A program made the translations under genes and the position numbers. The notes under the pieces are model-generated. The model made no database searches. It worked only from the letters and a program-made list of their open reading frames with translations, and was not told the origin of the DNA. A stretch of DNA of 64,000 nucleotides from JBQTIQ01 sp052387955 (GTDB lineage: Bacteria > Actinomycetota > Acidimicrobiia > Acidimicrobiales > JACDCH01): contig JBQTIQ010000040.1 in the NCBI GenBank assembly GCA_052387955.1, positions 27,653 through 91,652 on the forward strand. Reading direction: 5' to 3'. Position 1 is the first letter of the stretch; each line of letters begins with the position of its first letter. Shown here one piece after another: positions 62,199 through 64,000 of the stretch.

Positions 62199-62204
62199 AC
62201 TCTA
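62199..62204 (-). promoter_or_regulatory. -10 box of the DUF2007-like gene
   Basis: TAGAGT on the minus strand, 6 nt from the GTG at 62192. Confidence 0.45.
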
Positions 62205-62233
62205 GATGGGGGCCGGGGGGGCAGCCCCCCAGC
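62205..62233. repeat. GC hairpin repeat, family C copy 2
   Basis: GATGGGGGCCGGGGGGGCAG then CCCCCCAGC: nearly identical to 21878-21908. It sits between the divergent DUF2007-like gene and pafA. Confidence 0.65.
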
Positions 62234-62310
62234 GTAGGGATCGCACTGCCCGTCGGCGGGGCTCGTCCCGCCGGCGGCAACGGTCGGCGCACCTGTAGCC
62301 TCCGAAACCG

Positions 62311-63669
62311 ATGGACCGGCGCATCTTCGGGCTCGAGAACGAGTACGGCGTCACCTGCACGTTGCGGGGCCAGCGCCGGCTGAGCCCGGACGAGGTGGCC
62401 CGCTACCTGTTCCGCCGGGTCGTCTCCTGGGGCCGCAGCTCCAACGTGTTCCTGGCCAACGGGGCCCGGCTCTACCTCGACGTCGGGTCCCACCCCGAGT
62501 ACGCCACCCCCGAGTGCGATTCGATCCTCGACCTGGTGACCCACGACAAGGCGGGCGAGCGCATCCTCGAGCAGCTGTTGGCATCAGCCGAGCAGCGCCT
62601 CCGGGAGGAGGGCATCCGCGGGGTCATCTACCTGTTCAAGAACAACACCGACTCGGCCGGCAACTCCTACGGCTGCCATGAGAACTACCTGACCTCCCGG
62701 CGCGACGACTTCGGCCACTACGCCGAGGTGCTGATCCCCTTCTTCGTGTCCCGGCAGGTCTACGCCGGCGCCGGCAAGGTGTTGCAGACGGCTCGCGGCG
62801 CCATGTTCTGCATCGCGCAGCGGGCGGAGCACATCTGGGAGGGGGTGTCCTCGGCCACCACCCGGAGCAGGCCCATCATCAACACCCGCGACGAGCCCCA
62901 CGCCGACGCCGAGCGGTACCGGCGCCTGCACGTCATCGTCGGCGACTCCAACATGAGCGAGTACGCCACCTTCCTCAAGGTGGGGGCGACATCGATCCTG
63001 CTCCGCATGCTCGAGGACCCGGGCGTGGTCCTGCGGGACATGACTCTCGAGAACCCCATCCGGGCTATTCGTGAGATCAGCCACGACATGACCTGCACCC
63101 GGCGGGTCCGCCTGGCCAACGGCCGAGAGCTGTCGGCGCTCGAGATCCAGTCCGAGTACCTGAGCCGGGCCCTGCGCTACGCCGAGACCCACACCCTGTC
63201 GCCGCTCGAACAACGCGCCCTGGACATGTGGGAGCACTGTCTCACCGGCCTCGAGAGCAACCCGTTCAAGCTCGACCGAGAGATCGACTGGGTCATCAAG
63301 CACAACCTCGTCGAGGCGTACCGGGCCAAGCACGACTTGCCGCTGTCGCACCCGCGGGTCGCCCTGGTCGACCTGCAGTACCACGACGTCAACCGGGACC
63401 GTGGCCTGTTCTACCGGCTCCAGGCCCGCGACCTCGTCGACCGGGTGTGCACCGACGAGGCGATCGACGAGGCGGTGGAGACCCCGCCCCAGACGACCCG
63501 GGCACGGCTCCGAGGCGAGTTCATCCGCCGGGCCAAGGAGCGCAAGCGCGACTACACGGTCGACTGGGTACACCTGAAGCTCAACGACCAGGCCCAACGC
63601 ACGGTGCTGTGCAAGGACCCGTTCAAGTCGCGCGACGAGCGGGTCGACAAGCTGATCGCGTCGCTCTAG
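62311..63669 (+). CDS. pafA: Pup-protein ligase
   Basis: A 452-residue ligase joining the C-terminal Glu of Pup to substrate lysines. Hallmarks: RIFGLENEYGVTC, FKNNTDSAGNSYGCHENYL, TRDEPHADAERYRRLHVI and DWVHLKLNDQAQRTVL. It lacks the Dop insertion and is homologous to the dop product. A TAGCCT box lies 9 nt before the ATG. Confidence 0.96.
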   Translation: MDRRIFGLENEYGVTCTLRGQRRLSPDEVARYLFRRVVSWGRSSNVFLANGARLYLDVGSHPEYATPECDSILDLVTHDKAGERILEQLLASAEQRLREEGIRGVIYLFKNNTDSAGNSYGCHENYLTSRRDDFGHYAEVLIPFFVSRQVYAGAGKVLQTARGAMFCIAQRAEHIWEGVSSATTRSRPIINTRDEPHADAERYRRLHVIVGDSNMSEYATFLKVGATSILLRMLEDPGVVLRDMTLENPIRAIREISHDMTCTRRVRLANGRELSALEIQSEYLSRALRYAETHTLSPLEQRALDMWEHCLTGLESNPFKLDREIDWVIKHNLVEAYRAKHDLPLSHPRVALVDLQYHDVNRDRGLFYRLQARDLVDRVCTDEAIDEAVETPPQTTRARLRGEFIRRAKERKRDYTVDWVHLKLNDQAQRTVLCKDPFKSRDERVDKLIASL

Positions 63670-63679
63670 GCGTTGCTAG

Positions 63680-63740
63680 CTGGCGTTCCCCGGCCACGCA
63701 GGCCGCTCGATGCCGCGCCTGCGCTGGCGCTCCGGCGCTC
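63680..63740 (+). repeat. Dispersed repeat, family B copy 5
   Basis: CTGGCGTTCCCCGGCCACGC, AGGCCG, a 12-nt spacer (CTCGATGCCGCG), then CCTGCGCTGGCGCTCCGG. Directly downstream of pafA. Confidence 0.85.
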
Positions 63741-63766
63741 GTGTCGGCGATGACGCGCACGGATCT

Positions 63767-63830
63767 GGCTGGCGTTCCTCGGCCATGCAGGCCGAACCGG
63801 CAAGCGCCTGCGCTGGCGCTGCGGCGCTCG
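63767..63830 (+). repeat. Dispersed repeat, family B copy 6
   Basis: CTGGCGTTCCTCGGCCATGC, AGGCCG, spacer AACCGGCAAGCG, then CCTGCGCTGGCGCTGCGG. Tandem to copy 5 and just left of the transposase-like gene. Confidence 0.85.
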
Positions 63831-63881
63831 CGTTGGTGCTAAGGGTCCACCACAGGTTAGAACGCGCGGCATAGTATGGTG

Positions 63882-63887
63882 ACGTGC
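63882..63887 (+). promoter_or_regulatory. -10 box of the transposase-like gene
   Basis: TAGTAT, 6 nt before the GTG at 63894. Confidence 0.4.
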
Positions 63888-63893
63888 AGGCCA

Positions 63894-64000
63894 CGCCCGA
63901 GGAGCTGGGTGAGTTCTTCGGGACAGTGATGCCGCACCTGGGCGAGGTTCAGCGTCGCGTGGTGGCCGGGGCCATGGCCCGGGCGCTGGGCCACGGCGGC
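63894..64000 (+). mobile_element. 5' end of a transposase gene, possibly ISAzo13 family (partial)
   Basis: The 35 visible codons read VQATPEELGEFFGTVMPHLG then EVQRRVVAGAMARALGHGG. The last part matches the (D/G)ExQRRxxAGAxARALGxGG helix near the start of ISAzo13-type transposases. The rest is outside the window, so the family is a guess. GTG 63894 fits the TAGTAT box. A terminal inverted repeat may lie around 63840-63865 but cannot be confirmed. Confidence 0.5.

Overview
This window is very GC-rich bacterial DNA (around 70% G+C), densely coding on both strands. It looks like an actinobacterial chromosome. The strongest markers are a complete Pup-proteasome locus (ARC/Mpa ATPase, Dop, Pup ending GGQ, PrcB, PrcA, PafA), a fused CofG-CofH FO synthase (FbiC) for coenzyme F420, a DUF3151 protein, a MarP-like membrane protease and single-subunit TrmI. 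The gene order and several small conserved proteins suggest the class Acidimicrobiia, but that placement is inference. No rRNA, tRNA, CRISPR array or prophage was seen.

Layout. 1-10.6 kb is mostly minus strand: the end of an SPFH gene, NfeD, a membrane spermidine-synthase-like protein, a luciferase-like flavoenzyme, a fused ABC exporter, a class II aldolase, peptide deformylase, a DUF998 membrane protein and a MalY-type lyase. 10.9-18.6 kb (plus) holds an aldehyde dehydrogenase, a class III aminotransferase, NudC, a GlcD-type FAD oxidase and a copper ATPase behind a CsoR-like operator. 18.5-31.6 kb is mixed metabolism: GDPD, acyl-CoA synthetase, SirB1-like protein, patatin, a frameshifted FMN reductase, ABC exporter, DUF3151, flavin reductase, a metalloprotease lipoprotein, MobA-like protein, rhodanese, RNase D and alpha-glucosidase. 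31.6-35.1 kb holds TypA and a membrane-anchored TIM-barrel protein. 35.1-39.3 kb is a four-gene minus-strand operon containing an McrB-like AAA ATPase and a possible McrC-like partner. 39.7-49.7 kb has a LOG protein, a response regulator, FbiC, a tkt-tal-pgl pentose-phosphate set and a FIST protein. 49.8-55.3 kb has a PBP4-type peptidase, a Lon-N domain protein, three small proteins, TrmI, a MarP-like protease and a ferredoxin. 55.4-63.7 kb is the Pup-proteasome locus, interrupted by a repeat-bearing secreted protein and a lower-GC segment. The right edge enters what looks like an ISAzo13-type transposase gene.

Two genome-wide features stand out. First, about twenty genes have a TANNNT -10 hexamer 6-10 nt before the start codon and no Shine-Dalgarno sequence, so leaderless transcripts appear common; this box also resolves several start codons. 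Second, the gaps between genes carry dispersed palindromic repeats. Family A has four copies, three of which share one reading frame; two of those are stop/start-coupled to the preceding gene. Family B has six copies: two conserved arms around a variable loop of constant length. Family C has two GC hairpins.

The Pup-proteasome genes form one pathway. PafA ligates Pup, Dop converts Pup-GGQ to Pup-GGE and removes Pup, ARC unfolds targets, and PrcA/PrcB degrade them.
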